Assembly (NCBI RefSeq): GCF_007489275.1
Contig: NZ_VLNR01000053.1
Coordinates: 1 to 47,457, forward strand
From: Aquimarina algiphila
Lineage (GTDB): Bacteria > Bacteroidota > Bacteroidia > Flavobacteriales > Flavobacteriaceae
Direction: 5' to 3'
Length of the DNA stretch: 47,457 bases
The number at the start of each line of letters is the position of its first letter. Positions within the stretch are counted from its first letter, which is position 1. Shown piece after piece: positions 26,149 through 34,574 of the stretch. The notes below the pieces were generated by a model. The model searched no databases, had not been told where the DNA came from, and was given only the letters and a program-made list of their open reading frames with translations. The position numbers and the translations under genes are program-made.

Positions 26149-27060
26149 TTAATTCATTTTATATTTTTCTCTGAATTCCTTTGGGCTTATACCTTCCTTC
26201 TTTTTGAATAATCTTGAAAAATATTGAGGATATTCAAATCCTAACTCATAAGCTACTTCCGAAATATTTTTATTCGGTTTCAATAAAACATTCTTTGCTT
26301 CATCAATTAAACGTAAGTGTAAATGTTCGGTGGTAGTTTTACCCGTTTCTTTTTTCAAAGTATCGCTTAAGTAACGTTGTGAAACTGACATTTTATCTGC
26401 GATTTGTTCTATACTTGGAATGCCTTTTTCTTGCAATTGCCCAGATTCAAAATGTTCAGTTAAATACTGATTGAATTGTTCTAATAAATCGTTCGTTATT
26501 TCTTTTCGGTTAAAAAACTGTCTTTCATAGAATCGGTTGGCATATTTGAATAATGTGCTTAATTGAGAAATAATAATTTCTCTACTAAAGACATCTTGAT
26601 TATTTTGATATTCAATTTCAATATTTTCTACTATCGATTCTATTTGCTTTTCTTCTTTTGGTGAAAGGTGTAATGCTTCATTTACAGAATATGAAAAGAA
26701 ACCGTATTTTTTTATTTGTAGAGCTAATTCCGTTCCTTTCAAAAAATCTTCGTGAAAGTTTATTGAAAATCCTTTTCGCTCAAAAACTACACTATTATCC
26801 CATTGCAAGACTTGTCTTGGTGCAATGAAAATCAAAGCTCCATTAGTGAAATCATATTTTGTTCGTCCGTAGTTTAAATCTCCCTCTACATATTTTTTAA
26901 AACTAATGGTATAGCAATCATTGGTAATTGGTGGCGAACTCTCTCTTGGACAAGGTAAGTAGCCATCGCCTTTTGAGTTGAACACGCTCAACATAGGATG
27001 CTCTGGTCGAGGTAGTTCTAAATAATCTAAATACGATGATAATGTTTTAAAATGTTGCAT
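26149..27060 (-). CDS. AraC-family transcriptional regulator
   Basis: This 303-residue protein has an N-terminal cupin-like sensing region and a C-terminal AraC domain with two helix-turn-helix units: SIEQIADKMSVSQRYLSDTL and NISEVAYELGFEYPQYFSRL. No membrane segment is seen, unlike the paralogues at 2854-5164. The gene is 9 nt downstream of the SDR gene and 4 nt upstream of the membrane protein, suggesting it regulates its own operon, a frequent arrangement for AraC regulators next to an oxidoreductase of unknown substrate. Confidence 0.88.
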   Translation of the reverse strand: MQHFKTLSSYLDYLELPRPEHPMLSVFNSKGDGYLPCPRESSPPITNDCYTISFKKYVEGDLNYGRTKYDFTNGALIFIAPRQVLQWDNSVVFERKGFSINFHEDFLKGTELALQIKKYGFFSYSVNEALHLSPKEEKQIESIVENIEIEYQNNQDVFSREIIISQLSTLFKYANRFYERQFFNRKEITNDLLEQFNQYLTEHFESGQLQEKGIPSIEQIADKMSVSQRYLSDTLKKETGKTTTEHLHLRLIDEAKNVLLKPNKNISEVAYELGFEYPQYFSRLFKKKEGISPKEFREKYKMN

Positions 27061-27069
27061 ACTACAAAT

Positions 27070-28020
27070 TTAGATATTCCATTTTATACCTGTTTCCTTT
27101 TCTGAAAGTTCCCATAGTTTTTTAGCAACTACTTTATCTTTGGCGTGTGGCTCTAATTTATGCTCTCCTACAGGACCTACAGTATTCATTCTTTTTGTTG
27201 GTCCATAAAATCCACTTTGGTCAAGGTTTGATTCTGTAGCACACATTAATTGTGGATAAGCACCTTTTTCAGCCGATTGTACTAACGGTGATAATTTCAT
27301 TAGTTGCCAAACAAATCGAGTCATTAAACTACCACTGGTTTTAATTAATGAAGTTTTGGAAGCGCCTGGATGACAAGCATAAGCCTTCACATCAGATTTT
27401 CCTGCTTGTTTTAAGCGGTCTTGCAATTCATAAACACACATGATTTGTGCTAATTTACTTTGGCTATATATGCCATTTGGACTGTAGTTTTTATCCCAAT
27501 TCAAATCGTCAAATTGTATGGTTTTGATCCCTAAATTATAACCCATACTACCAACGGTTACTATTCTCCCTTTAGATTTTTCTATCAGAGGAAATAATAA
27601 AGCTTGAAACGTGAAATTTCCGAAGTGGTTCGTTCCCATCTGACTTTCCCAACCATCTACAGTAAGCTTCTGTTTTGGTACTTGGGCTATTGCAGCATTG
27701 CAAATTAGCGCATCGATTTGAGGAACTGTTTTAAGAACCTGTTCAGCTGCTTTTTTTACGGAAGCTTGTACAGCTAAATCCATTTTTAAAGCTAAAACGT
27801 CTATGTGGCTACCAACTTCTTGTTTTAAAGTTTTAATGGTGTCTTCTGCTTTCTTTGGGTTTCGATTAAGCATTACCACTTTTGCTCCCTTTGATAGCAA
27901 TATTTTCGCTGCTGCAAATCCTGTTCCGCTTGTAGTCCCTGTTAGGATATATATTTTGCCTTTCAAATTTTCGATTCTATCAGGTGTCCAACCTTTGTTC
28001 CCAAATTGATTTGTTTCCAT
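27070..28020 (-). CDS. Short-chain dehydrogenase/reductase, protochlorophyllide-reductase-like subfamily
   Basis: This 316-residue protein has a Rossmann nucleotide-binding motif TGTTSGTG (residues 27-34, T-G-x-x-x-G-x-G) and catalytic residues S158 and Y185-x-x-x-K189 (IYSQSK). The cofactor is probably NADP(H), as Arg53 follows the second strand (NRNPKK). The subfamily resembles annotated 'protochlorophyllide reductase' homologues, but in a non-photosynthetic bacterium the substrate is unknown. First gene of the SDR-AraC-membrane operon; no obvious promoter match was found upstream of 28020. Confidence 0.88.
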   Translation of the reverse strand: METNQFGNKGWTPDRIENLKGKIYILTGTTSGTGFAAAKILLSKGAKVVMLNRNPKKAEDTIKTLKQEVGSHIDVLALKMDLAVQASVKKAAEQVLKTVPQIDALICNAAIAQVPKQKLTVDGWESQMGTNHFGNFTFQALLFPLIEKSKGRIVTVGSMGYNLGIKTIQFDDLNWDKNYSPNGIYSQSKLAQIMCVYELQDRLKQAGKSDVKAYACHPGASKTSLIKTSGSLMTRFVWQLMKLSPLVQSAEKGAYPQLMCATESNLDQSGFYGPTKRMNTVGPVGEHKLEPHAKDKVVAKKLWELSEKETGIKWNI

Positions 28021-28236
28021 TTTTGTCTAAGTAATTAGTGTTAAAAACTATAAGACAAAGGTCGGATAGAAGAGTACTTGTTTCCTTATACGGATTTTCG
28101 AATGTTGTATACTTTTTGGTTTGAGTGGTAATTACACACAACTGTTGAGTATAGAACATTGATATCCCTAATAGAAATATTACCTATGGATTAATACCTT
28201 CAACACATAATAGCATTTAAGTTATTTCACAAACTT

Positions 28237-30456
28237 TTACTCACTTAACTCTACGCGTTGTGAAACGGCATCCAACCAGATATAACTAAGATCAGCACCA
28301 GCACTACCATGACAACTCATACAGCTTCGGTTACTGTGTTGTTCTGTTTTTCCGTTTACGGTGCAGTACGTCGACATAAATGATTCAATAACACTATTAC
28401 GTAAAAAACGAGGTACCATTGTAAAACAATCATTTTCGACACCATTATCCTTACAATTAAGCTTGCTAACTTGGCCATTTTGTTGCCTGCCATTTAGAGC
28501 CCATTGGGTGTCCACTAATATATAGTTGGCAAAAGGAGAATCAATTTTTTTAAGTTCTTCCTGAAATGCCAGGTTCATTTTCTGTGCTGCATTATCAATA
28601 GGTACAATACGAGTAAGTTGATTAGGTTGGTTTGTAAATTCTTTTGCCAGGCGATTAAGATCTACATTAGGGCAACCTTTTACAATACTATCTCTACTCA
28701 AGAATGGGAGTTGATAGCAGTTATCAGATTCTTTTAACTTAGGATTATAAAAAGTCCCTGTGGGGTTTTGTTGTCCAACATCAGGAACATTATCTTTATG
28801 CTCAAAGGTGATCCAGATCCATTGTGGGGCAAAATATGTCTTACGTGCGATATGTAAACCTACCAAGGCCATAGGAGCTCTTCTACAGTATACAGAATCA
28901 CCTTCGGCTTCATAGATCAATGCATTTCGAACCAGGAATTTCTTTTTTGCAGCTTCAAGATTTTCTGCATCTCTATGATTACAATCAGCTGTTAGACATA
29001 ATTCTTTCCAAGCAGATTTGATTTCTATCGATCCTTCATTATAGATAGTATCATCCCGAGTGTCAGGAAAATTTACTTTGTTAACATCTCCTTTTGGCCC
29101 ACTGGGTGTGAGATTAAGGCTTGCTGCACGACCATTACCGATGATATATTCGAATTCTGTACGATTAAATAGGACCTCGTAACGTACTCGGCTGCTATCT
29201 TGATCTACCAAGTATCCAAAAGAACCCGCAAAAGCTTGTCCGGTTTCATTAAGGACATCCCTGGTTTTGGATTGCATTGTAATCACAAAATCATGATCTT
29301 CATTCTCACAATCTTTTCCTTTGGGAGCAGGGGGAATCTGATTCCAAGGTTGGTTGGTTGGATTCCATGTAATATCTCCAGGTTGAAATACTTCGAATGT
29401 AGGCTTATAAGTTTCCCAAACCATTGCATCATTTTTATTTGCTGTAAAAGGGAGTTGAGTATCGGGTTCGCCTCGTTGTGGTTTTTTGGTATCAGGGTTG
29501 ACACCTTTATTAGGCCAGTTTAAAGCAATAAAGGATTTCCAGGCATAACTATCAAACATTAATTGTGCTATTTCTGGCCCCAAGAATTTAAATACTTTTG
29601 TGGGGTCTGCAGGAACATCCTTGGGTAAGGTAGATGTGATTTGAGTATCCATAATATACTGCTCAATTTCATTAGAGAACTGTCCCATATCTTTTGGTTC
29701 TTCTGCAGTAAGTAAGGCTGCTTCTTTTGGAGGCTGAGGTCTAAAACGATCACAATACGGAGTAGTACTAAACTCTGCAAAAGGATTACGAATATCATCT
29801 AGTGACCTTACATAATCAGTATTAAACCCCGGAGCATGACAATTCACACAGAACGCACTTACATGAGCCTGTATATCCTTTGATTTATCACTAATTTTAC
29901 CATCCTCTATATCTTTTTGAAAGAAGAAACCATAAAACCAATCCCCTCCATAACAATCAACACCGTTGTAAGAAGCTAAATTTGCTGTTGCACAATAGTT
30001 ATACTTTGGATCTGGCTTGTATAATACGGTAATGGCAGCTAACGTACTATGATCAGAACTAATAATTCGATTGCTAATGGTATCAGAACGATAATTTTGT
30101 TTTACAATGAATGATCCGGGAGGAAACTCCAAAGGTTGAGTGATCGTAGAATCAACTGCCTGTGTTAAAAATTCATGTGCTATATTATTTACATAGGTTC
30201 TTACCCAACGTCCATGCACTGGTAAACCTAACCTTTTTAGGGTATTAGAATCATGCGATATTTCTGTACCAGGAAATAAATGCCAGGAGGAGTTTTCGGG
30301 ATAATTTTCCTTTTTTAAAAACTTCATTACAGCAGATAAATCAGGAAGAACGTCTCTGTCGTTAATAGGAGTGTAGTTGTCTTTTTTACAAGAAGAATAT
30401 AAAATGAATATCGAGATGGTAAGAACCATCATTAGTATAGTTTTGGCAGGTTTCAT
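28237..30456 (-). CDS. Di-haem c-type cytochrome-like lipoprotein
   Basis: This 739-residue predicted lipoprotein has a lipobox (SSCK, C23). Two haem c attachment motifs are visible: C203-V-N-C-H207, and C712-M-S-C-H716 close to the C-terminus, more than 500 residues apart. The long middle region contains several Cys and Trp residues but no motif I can name. It probably sits in the periplasm or at the outer membrane in electron transfer; the reaction is not identifiable. It is transcribed alone and diverges from the DUF2293 gene at 30760. Confidence 0.8.
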   Translation of the reverse strand: MKPAKTILMMVLTISIFILYSSCKKDNYTPINDRDVLPDLSAVMKFLKKENYPENSSWHLFPGTEISHDSNTLKRLGLPVHGRWVRTYVNNIAHEFLTQAVDSTITQPLEFPPGSFIVKQNYRSDTISNRIISSDHSTLAAITVLYKPDPKYNYCATANLASYNGVDCYGGDWFYGFFFQKDIEDGKISDKSKDIQAHVSAFCVNCHAPGFNTDYVRSLDDIRNPFAEFSTTPYCDRFRPQPPKEAALLTAEEPKDMGQFSNEIEQYIMDTQITSTLPKDVPADPTKVFKFLGPEIAQLMFDSYAWKSFIALNWPNKGVNPDTKKPQRGEPDTQLPFTANKNDAMVWETYKPTFEVFQPGDITWNPTNQPWNQIPPAPKGKDCENEDHDFVITMQSKTRDVLNETGQAFAGSFGYLVDQDSSRVRYEVLFNRTEFEYIIGNGRAASLNLTPSGPKGDVNKVNFPDTRDDTIYNEGSIEIKSAWKELCLTADCNHRDAENLEAAKKKFLVRNALIYEAEGDSVYCRRAPMALVGLHIARKTYFAPQWIWITFEHKDNVPDVGQQNPTGTFYNPKLKESDNCYQLPFLSRDSIVKGCPNVDLNRLAKEFTNQPNQLTRIVPIDNAAQKMNLAFQEELKKIDSPFANYILVDTQWALNGRQQNGQVSKLNCKDNGVENDCFTMVPRFLRNSVIESFMSTYCTVNGKTEQHSNRSCMSCHGSAGADLSYIWLDAVSQRVELSE

Positions 30457-30512
30457 AAGTAAGAGTATTAGTGTGTATGGTTATCAACATATCAGTTTAG
30501 AGTAAAAAAAAT

Positions 30513-30656
30513 CCCCACTAAATCATGAGTGTCTAGAAAGTACATGTATAACAAACGGTTAAATTGAGCAGAGTCGATAATCAAGAATAATTTTTCTCGA
30601 CTTTGCTCGAGATAACAGAAACATTAACTTTCAGACAGTTTCATTTTTTAGTGGGG
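30513..30656. repeat. Nested inverted-repeat element (about 144 nt)
   Basis: Outer arms CCCCACTAAA (30513-30522) and TTTAGTGGGG (30647-30656) pair perfectly, and pairing continues inward with a few mismatches (ATGAGTGTCTAGAAAGT with ACTTTCAGACAGTTTCAT). Inside, GAGCAGAGTCGA (30566-30577) pairs with TCGACTTTGCTC (30597-30608), 11 of 12. It lies between divergent genes, so a terminator role is unlikely; a MITE-like element or a structured RNA is possible. Confidence 0.55.
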
Positions 30657-30759
30657 GGAATACTACTAATTTAGTATTTTCTTATCATAATCTCAAATAA
30701 TAAATGAAGTATGATCTTATAAAGATACGTAATATTTTAGGATAAATTCAATACTAAAA

Positions 30760-31470
30760 ATGTATTTTCGCTTCCTTATAAATGATTGTTATTTGGCCAC
30801 AACTTCTCAAAATATATTTCTAACCAAGAAGGAAAAACTTAGATGTATTCAATGCGGTAAACGCATTCCTGTTGGCAAATCATTTGTTGCAGAAAGTGAA
30901 AAACATAAAGGAACTTGTTTTAGTTGTTCTCCGTTTGGCGGATATGTATTGTTACCACCCGGAGATGCCGCAATGACTCGTAGATCTAAAAAACATTCTA
31001 CTTTATGCGCAGTAGTATGGGCATGGAATCAACGTCGTAAACGTTATGAACGGCAAGGGCAACTGGTAGAAGAAATTGCTATAGAGAAAGCAAAAATAGA
31101 ATGCCAGAATGATCAGAATATTCGTGCAGAAAAAAACAGAAAAGCTGCTATTGTTAGAGAACAACAAGATCGAGAGTATATTATCAAGTTTGCCATTGCT
31201 ATTAGAAGACGGTACCCTAATTGTCCTGTGAAACGAGAATTTGAAATAGCAAAACACGCATGTCAAAAATATAGCGGTAGGGTAGGACGTACTGCAAATG
31301 CTAAGGAATTTGATGTTAAAATGATTGACCTGGCAGTAGAAGCACATATACGACATACCGAAACTAATTATGATGACCAGTTTGGTCAAGGAAAACGTAA
31401 AAAGGAAATCCGAACAGATATACGATCAGATATTGACCAGATTCTAAGACGTTGGAAACGTACCTTCTGA
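30760..31470 (+). CDS. DUF2293 family protein with a zinc-ribbon-like N-terminus
   Basis: This 236-residue protein carries two Cys pairs near the N-terminus (C29-I-Q-C32 and C53-F-S-C56), which could bind zinc. Then a Gln/Lys-rich helical stretch leads to the conserved DUF2293 core at about residues 145-225: IRRRYPNCP, HACQKYSGRVGRTANAKEFD and AVEAHIRHTETNYDD. Function is unknown in the family; a nucleic-acid-binding role is plausible from the zinc-ribbon and basic residues. It is followed by a 140-nt inverted-repeat element that probably ends transcription. Confidence 0.85.
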   Translation: MYFRFLINDCYLATTSQNIFLTKKEKLRCIQCGKRIPVGKSFVAESEKHKGTCFSCSPFGGYVLLPPGDAAMTRRSKKHSTLCAVVWAWNQRRKRYERQGQLVEEIAIEKAKIECQNDQNIRAEKNRKAAIVREQQDREYIIKFAIAIRRRYPNCPVKREFEIAKHACQKYSGRVGRTANAKEFDVKMIDLAVEAHIRHTETNYDDQFGQGKRKKEIRTDIRSDIDQILRRWKRTF

Positions 31471-31493
31471 AAATGGAGTATAATAATAAAATT

Positions 31494-31633
31494 AAAAAGA
31501 GGCTGTCTAAAAAGTCAATTCTTTTTGTCAAACTGAGCTTGTCGAAGTTTTTAATATTTTGATTTTCAATATGTCTTCGACAGGTTCATACTGACAATTT
31601 TGAGTTTTTATACTTTTTAGACAGCCTCTTTTT
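31494..31633. repeat. Long inverted-repeat element between convergent genes
   Basis: Perfect 22-bp terminal arms at 31494-31515 and 31612-31633 (core GAGGCTGTCTAAAAAGT). Internal pieces TGTCAAACTGAGCTTGTCGAAG and the right-hand copy (CTTCGACAGG, then TGACA) are also partly complementary. The inner ACTGAGCTTGTCGAAG belongs to the palindromic repeats I associate with flavobacterial genomes. With T-runs on both sides it can act as a terminator for the convergent genes ending at 31470 and 31660. Confidence 0.7.
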
Positions 31634-31659
31634 TTTATATCTATTTATAATGAGAGTTC

Positions 31660-32166
31660 TTATCTATATACAGTATATTCTATTACACAAGAATTATTCT
31701 CTCTATCATTGCATGTCCAAAATATGATATCTGCACTAATAAAGGCTGCTCCGGCAGAACTGGTTAATTGATCTACATGCGCTTGTAAATCATCTTGATA
31801 ATGGTCTAGATTAATGTCACTATCACCATCAACATAATAGATCATGCTTTTGTAATGTGTAGAAACAGCTCCTGTTGGCGGCCATATACGAGGGTATGAA
31901 GTACATTCTTTTACATAACGCTCGAACTCAGATGCAGCATTGTCACTACATCCTTCATCCCCATGAAGTGTGCAATTAGCCTTAGCTTGCGTAGGAACTA
32001 ATTTACTTAATTCCTCTTTTGTAGCCTGACGATATTCTACAGTACCCACTAATTCCAAATACGGGTTAGTTTTTACAACTTCTGGTTCCTCTGTATCAGT
32101 TTCACAAGAGGTAAGCAATACTAAGAATACGAATAAACCGGATAAGATTTTTGAGTGTAATTTCAT
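31660..32166 (-). CDS. Small lipoprotein of unknown function
   Basis: This 168-residue protein has a signal and lipobox (LLTSCE, C21), then an acidic stretch and at least five further Cys residues (TLHGDEGC, KECTS, FWTCND, SCVIEY), which could form disulfides in the periplasm. I do not recognise a family. It is transcribed alone, convergent with the DUF2293 gene. Confidence 0.7.
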   Translation of the reverse strand: MKLHSKILSGLFVFLVLLTSCETDTEEPEVVKTNPYLELVGTVEYRQATKEELSKLVPTQAKANCTLHGDEGCSDNAASEFERYVKECTSYPRIWPPTGAVSTHYKSMIYYVDGDSDINLDHYQDDLQAHVDQLTSSAGAAFISADIIFWTCNDRENNSCVIEYTVYR

Positions 32167-32526
32167 TTTATATTATTTATTGGTTAATACTGCTACTAAA
32201 TAACTAATTATCTGTCTGATAATCTTAGGTTTATGTTTTAAGAATATGTAAAGAAACTAATTCGTTTTATGGGGAAATTTCACCTATTTATAATAATAAG
32301 TTAATGAGTAGATAATATATTCTGATTACTACACTAAAATATTGATTTTTAGTGTGTAAGATGACATGGTGTTTTGTAGTAGATAATCAACTTTTTTAAA
32401 GAGTAAGTATTTTTTTACTATTAATAAAACATCCAGAAGGTAACAAAATGCTTTTTTAAGACACTCTATATATAGTAGCAGTAGTCATACTATTATGAGC
32501 GTATTAATTCTTAAAATAATTAGCAA
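32167..32526. other. Intergenic region, nothing recognised
   Basis: This holds the divergent promoter region of the genes at 32166 and 32527. AT-rich with no strong hairpin, operator or RNA motif that I can see. Confidence 0.4.
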
Positions 32527-33252
32527 ATGTCAAGAGAAAATTATAGTATAAAGTTAACGACTTTAGAAGCATTATCTTTAGAAGAAGTAAAAGCACCAAC
32601 TATTCCGGTTGATATTGCCTTACAAGAGGCAGAAAACTTATTTGTGTGGGCATATGAAGATAAAATTATTTTGGAGAGTAAAGGACTAGATTGGGATACA
32701 TATTTTGAAGACTTGCCCGTTCGTATAGGTGCATGTCGATATGCACAAGCAGTTTGGATGAAAGAACGTTATACCAAGAAAGAAATTCTAAAAAGATGGA
32801 GAACAGAATCTTCTAAGGCATATGAATTTAAAAATGAGGTATTAGCTGATTTATATTTTAAGTTTAGAAAAGATGCTGAGGTATTGGGCCGACTAGATAA
32901 GATTACACAGGCAGAAGGTGATGATGATATCATCCAGGATCTAATGGATATTAGTGTGTTGGGTAAGTCAAATGCACCAGAATTGGAAAAGAAGAGATAT
33001 GATCTTAGAAAATTTAATATTGCAGAGCAGAAGTCTGATCATCTGGCAGAATTACTTTTTAAAGCTAATGACGATACTTTAGATGATGTTAAAGCCAAAG
33101 ATTTACGAGATCGAGCATTTACACATCTTAAAGAAGCTATAGATGAAATACGTGATACCGGTAAATATGCGTTTAGAAAGGATCCCGAACGTTATATTGG
33201 ATACGTGCAAATACGCATACAAGAAAAGAAAATAATGCCTCACTATAACTAA
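32527..33252 (+). CDS. Helical cytoplasmic protein, unrecognised
   Basis: This 241-residue protein is rich in Lys, Glu and Leu, with no signal peptide or membrane segment. It looks all-alpha, with long helices such as AVWMKERYTKKEILKRW and DKITQAEGDDDI. I do not recognise the family. The next gene on the same strand (33656-34230) is also unrecognised and helical, so the two may belong together, but 403 nt separate them. Confidence 0.65.
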   Translation: MSRENYSIKLTTLEALSLEEVKAPTIPVDIALQEAENLFVWAYEDKIILESKGLDWDTYFEDLPVRIGACRYAQAVWMKERYTKKEILKRWRTESSKAYEFKNEVLADLYFKFRKDAEVLGRLDKITQAEGDDDIIQDLMDISVLGKSNAPELEKKRYDLRKFNIAEQKSDHLAELLFKANDDTLDDVKAKDLRDRAFTHLKEAIDEIRDTGKYAFRKDPERYIGYVQIRIQEKKIMPHYN

Positions 33253-33655
33253 ATTGATGTATTTACTAATGTTAAAGTGTTGATTTGTAATACATATTCT
33301 ATATAAAAACTTAGAACCCCCTGCCACAACGCCAGTAAGCATAAAATGCTATTATACTAACTGTCAGTACCCATTCACTGAGTATACGTAAAATGCAAAA
33401 TATAAAACGTAATCCTTTGATGAGTAAGCGTTATCATCACAATAAAAAAGTGTTTTTAAGTAATACGACAGCCTGTCATTATAGTATTTTATCATATCAA
33501 AAATAAATTAAGTAAAAACAAATGCTTAGTTATTAGGTAATTATAATTTAAAATTAACACAAGATTAATAGTAAAAATGTTAAAAAGATGAAGAATCGGT
33601 ATTGAAATTGATTTTATGTAAGCTCAAACAAGTGTTGAATTTAAAACAAAAAAGT
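33253..33655. other. Intergenic region, 403 nt, no gene seen
   Basis: AT-rich with no convincing frame, promoter match or strong hairpin. It includes a short odd palindrome GACAGCCTGTC near 33468. It probably holds the promoter of the frameshifted gene at 33656. Confidence 0.4.
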
Positions 33656-34230
33656 ATGAGTAATGTAGTAAACAACCGATTATCGGTTACCGTAGATCCA
33701 CAAGTGATTACAGAAGTAAAAAGTAAATAGACGAAATCAGTACGCTATTGCCTTTTTTAACAGGTTTGACCAAAGATGAACGTAGAAACCTACCAAAGAT
33801 TAATAGAAGTAATAAGGTATTTGTAGAAGATGCACTAGACAGTATGCGACAGAACGGAGATATCTTGCCAAATTTTATTAAACTAGGAGAAATAGAAAAA
33901 GATTATTCATTATATAATGATCTTAAGGTACTGGCTTTAGAGTTAGCAGAGTTATCAGAAAAAGTAAATGATACCAGAATACTTGCCGGATCAGAAGCGT
34001 ATAGTACTTCATTACTAGCGTATAAGATGTTTGGTGTTGCTGCTAATAGTGGAGTACCAGGAGCAGAAGCTTTACATAGCAGATTAAAAGAACGTTTCTC
34101 TTCTAATGGAAGTAGTACTGCAGAAGAAAGCGAGAAAGAGGATGAAAACCAGAATCCCGATAATGAAACGGATTCATTTGGCGGCAATAGCACTGCAGAA
34201 TCGGACTTCGACTCCGCTCAGTCCTCGTAA
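33656..34230 (+). pseudogene. Frameshifted hypothetical gene with repeat-coded C-terminus
   Basis: ATG 33656 opens MSNVVNNRLSVTVDPQVI and stops at TAG 33728-33730 after 24 codons. In the -1 frame the sequence continues at once (IDEISTLLPFLTGLTK), and the two parts join as KSK-IDE if one A is restored in the AAA at 33725-33727. The downstream part ends FGGNSTAESDFDSAQSS; its last ten residues come from a palindromic repeat (34204 on), so the original C-terminus may have been lost or replaced. The helical product resembles nothing I can name. A sequencing error in the A-run cannot be excluded; programmed frameshifting is unlikely because no X-XXY-YYZ heptamer is present. Confidence 0.7.
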
Positions 34231-34329
34231 ACAATTGCACCCTGAGCGAAGCCGAAGGGTGAAGTAGACGGGCTTCGACTACGCTCAGCCCTCGTAAACA
34301 ATTGCACCCTGAGCGAAGTCGAAGGGTGA
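34204..34329. repeat. Tandem pair of flavobacterial palindromic repeats
   Basis: Two copies of a unit with a 67-bp period. Each is palindromic: CTTCGACTxCGCTCAG at one side and CTGAGCGAAGxCGAAG at the other, separated by CCTCGTAAACAATTGCACC. The first copy ends at the 3' end of the gene at 33656 and supplies its stop codon. A core copy identical to the second unit's lies in hsdS at 38500-38519. Confidence 0.75.
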
Positions 34330-34375
34330 GGTTACTCGAAGGGTCGAATTCAGAGCCCCTGGAAATATATTAATC

Positions 34376-34417
34376 AAACACCCCCAATAGTTGGATACAA
34401 CTATTGGGGGTGTTTTT
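34376..34417 (+). terminator. Rho-independent terminator after the repeat pair
   Basis: Perfect 18-bp stem with a GATA loop (34394-34397): AAACACCCCCAATAGTTG at 34376-34393 and its complement at 34398-34415, followed by T residues. It probably ends transcription of the gene at 33656 and insulates the gene at 34575. Confidence 0.88.
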
Positions 34418-34574
34418 ATGGTCAATTGAAAAGGGGATATTACTACCTGTTTCATATCAAATACATAAAAATTAATTCGCTACTTAATTAAAAAAATACT
34501 TGCCACTGGGTATGGTTTTGCACAATGCAGTTGTTTATTTTTCACACTTTATAAATAACTCTAAATAATAAATC

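Noticed and set aside
33725..33730. Programmed -1 frameshift
   Set aside because: The local sequence AGTAAATAG has no X-XXY-YYZ heptamer and no strong downstream stem, so a simple indel is more likely.
34204..34329. Two direct repeats as a minimal CRISPR
   Set aside because: Only two copies, each itself palindromic, with similar spacers and no cas gene. They match an interspersed repeat seen also in hsdS.
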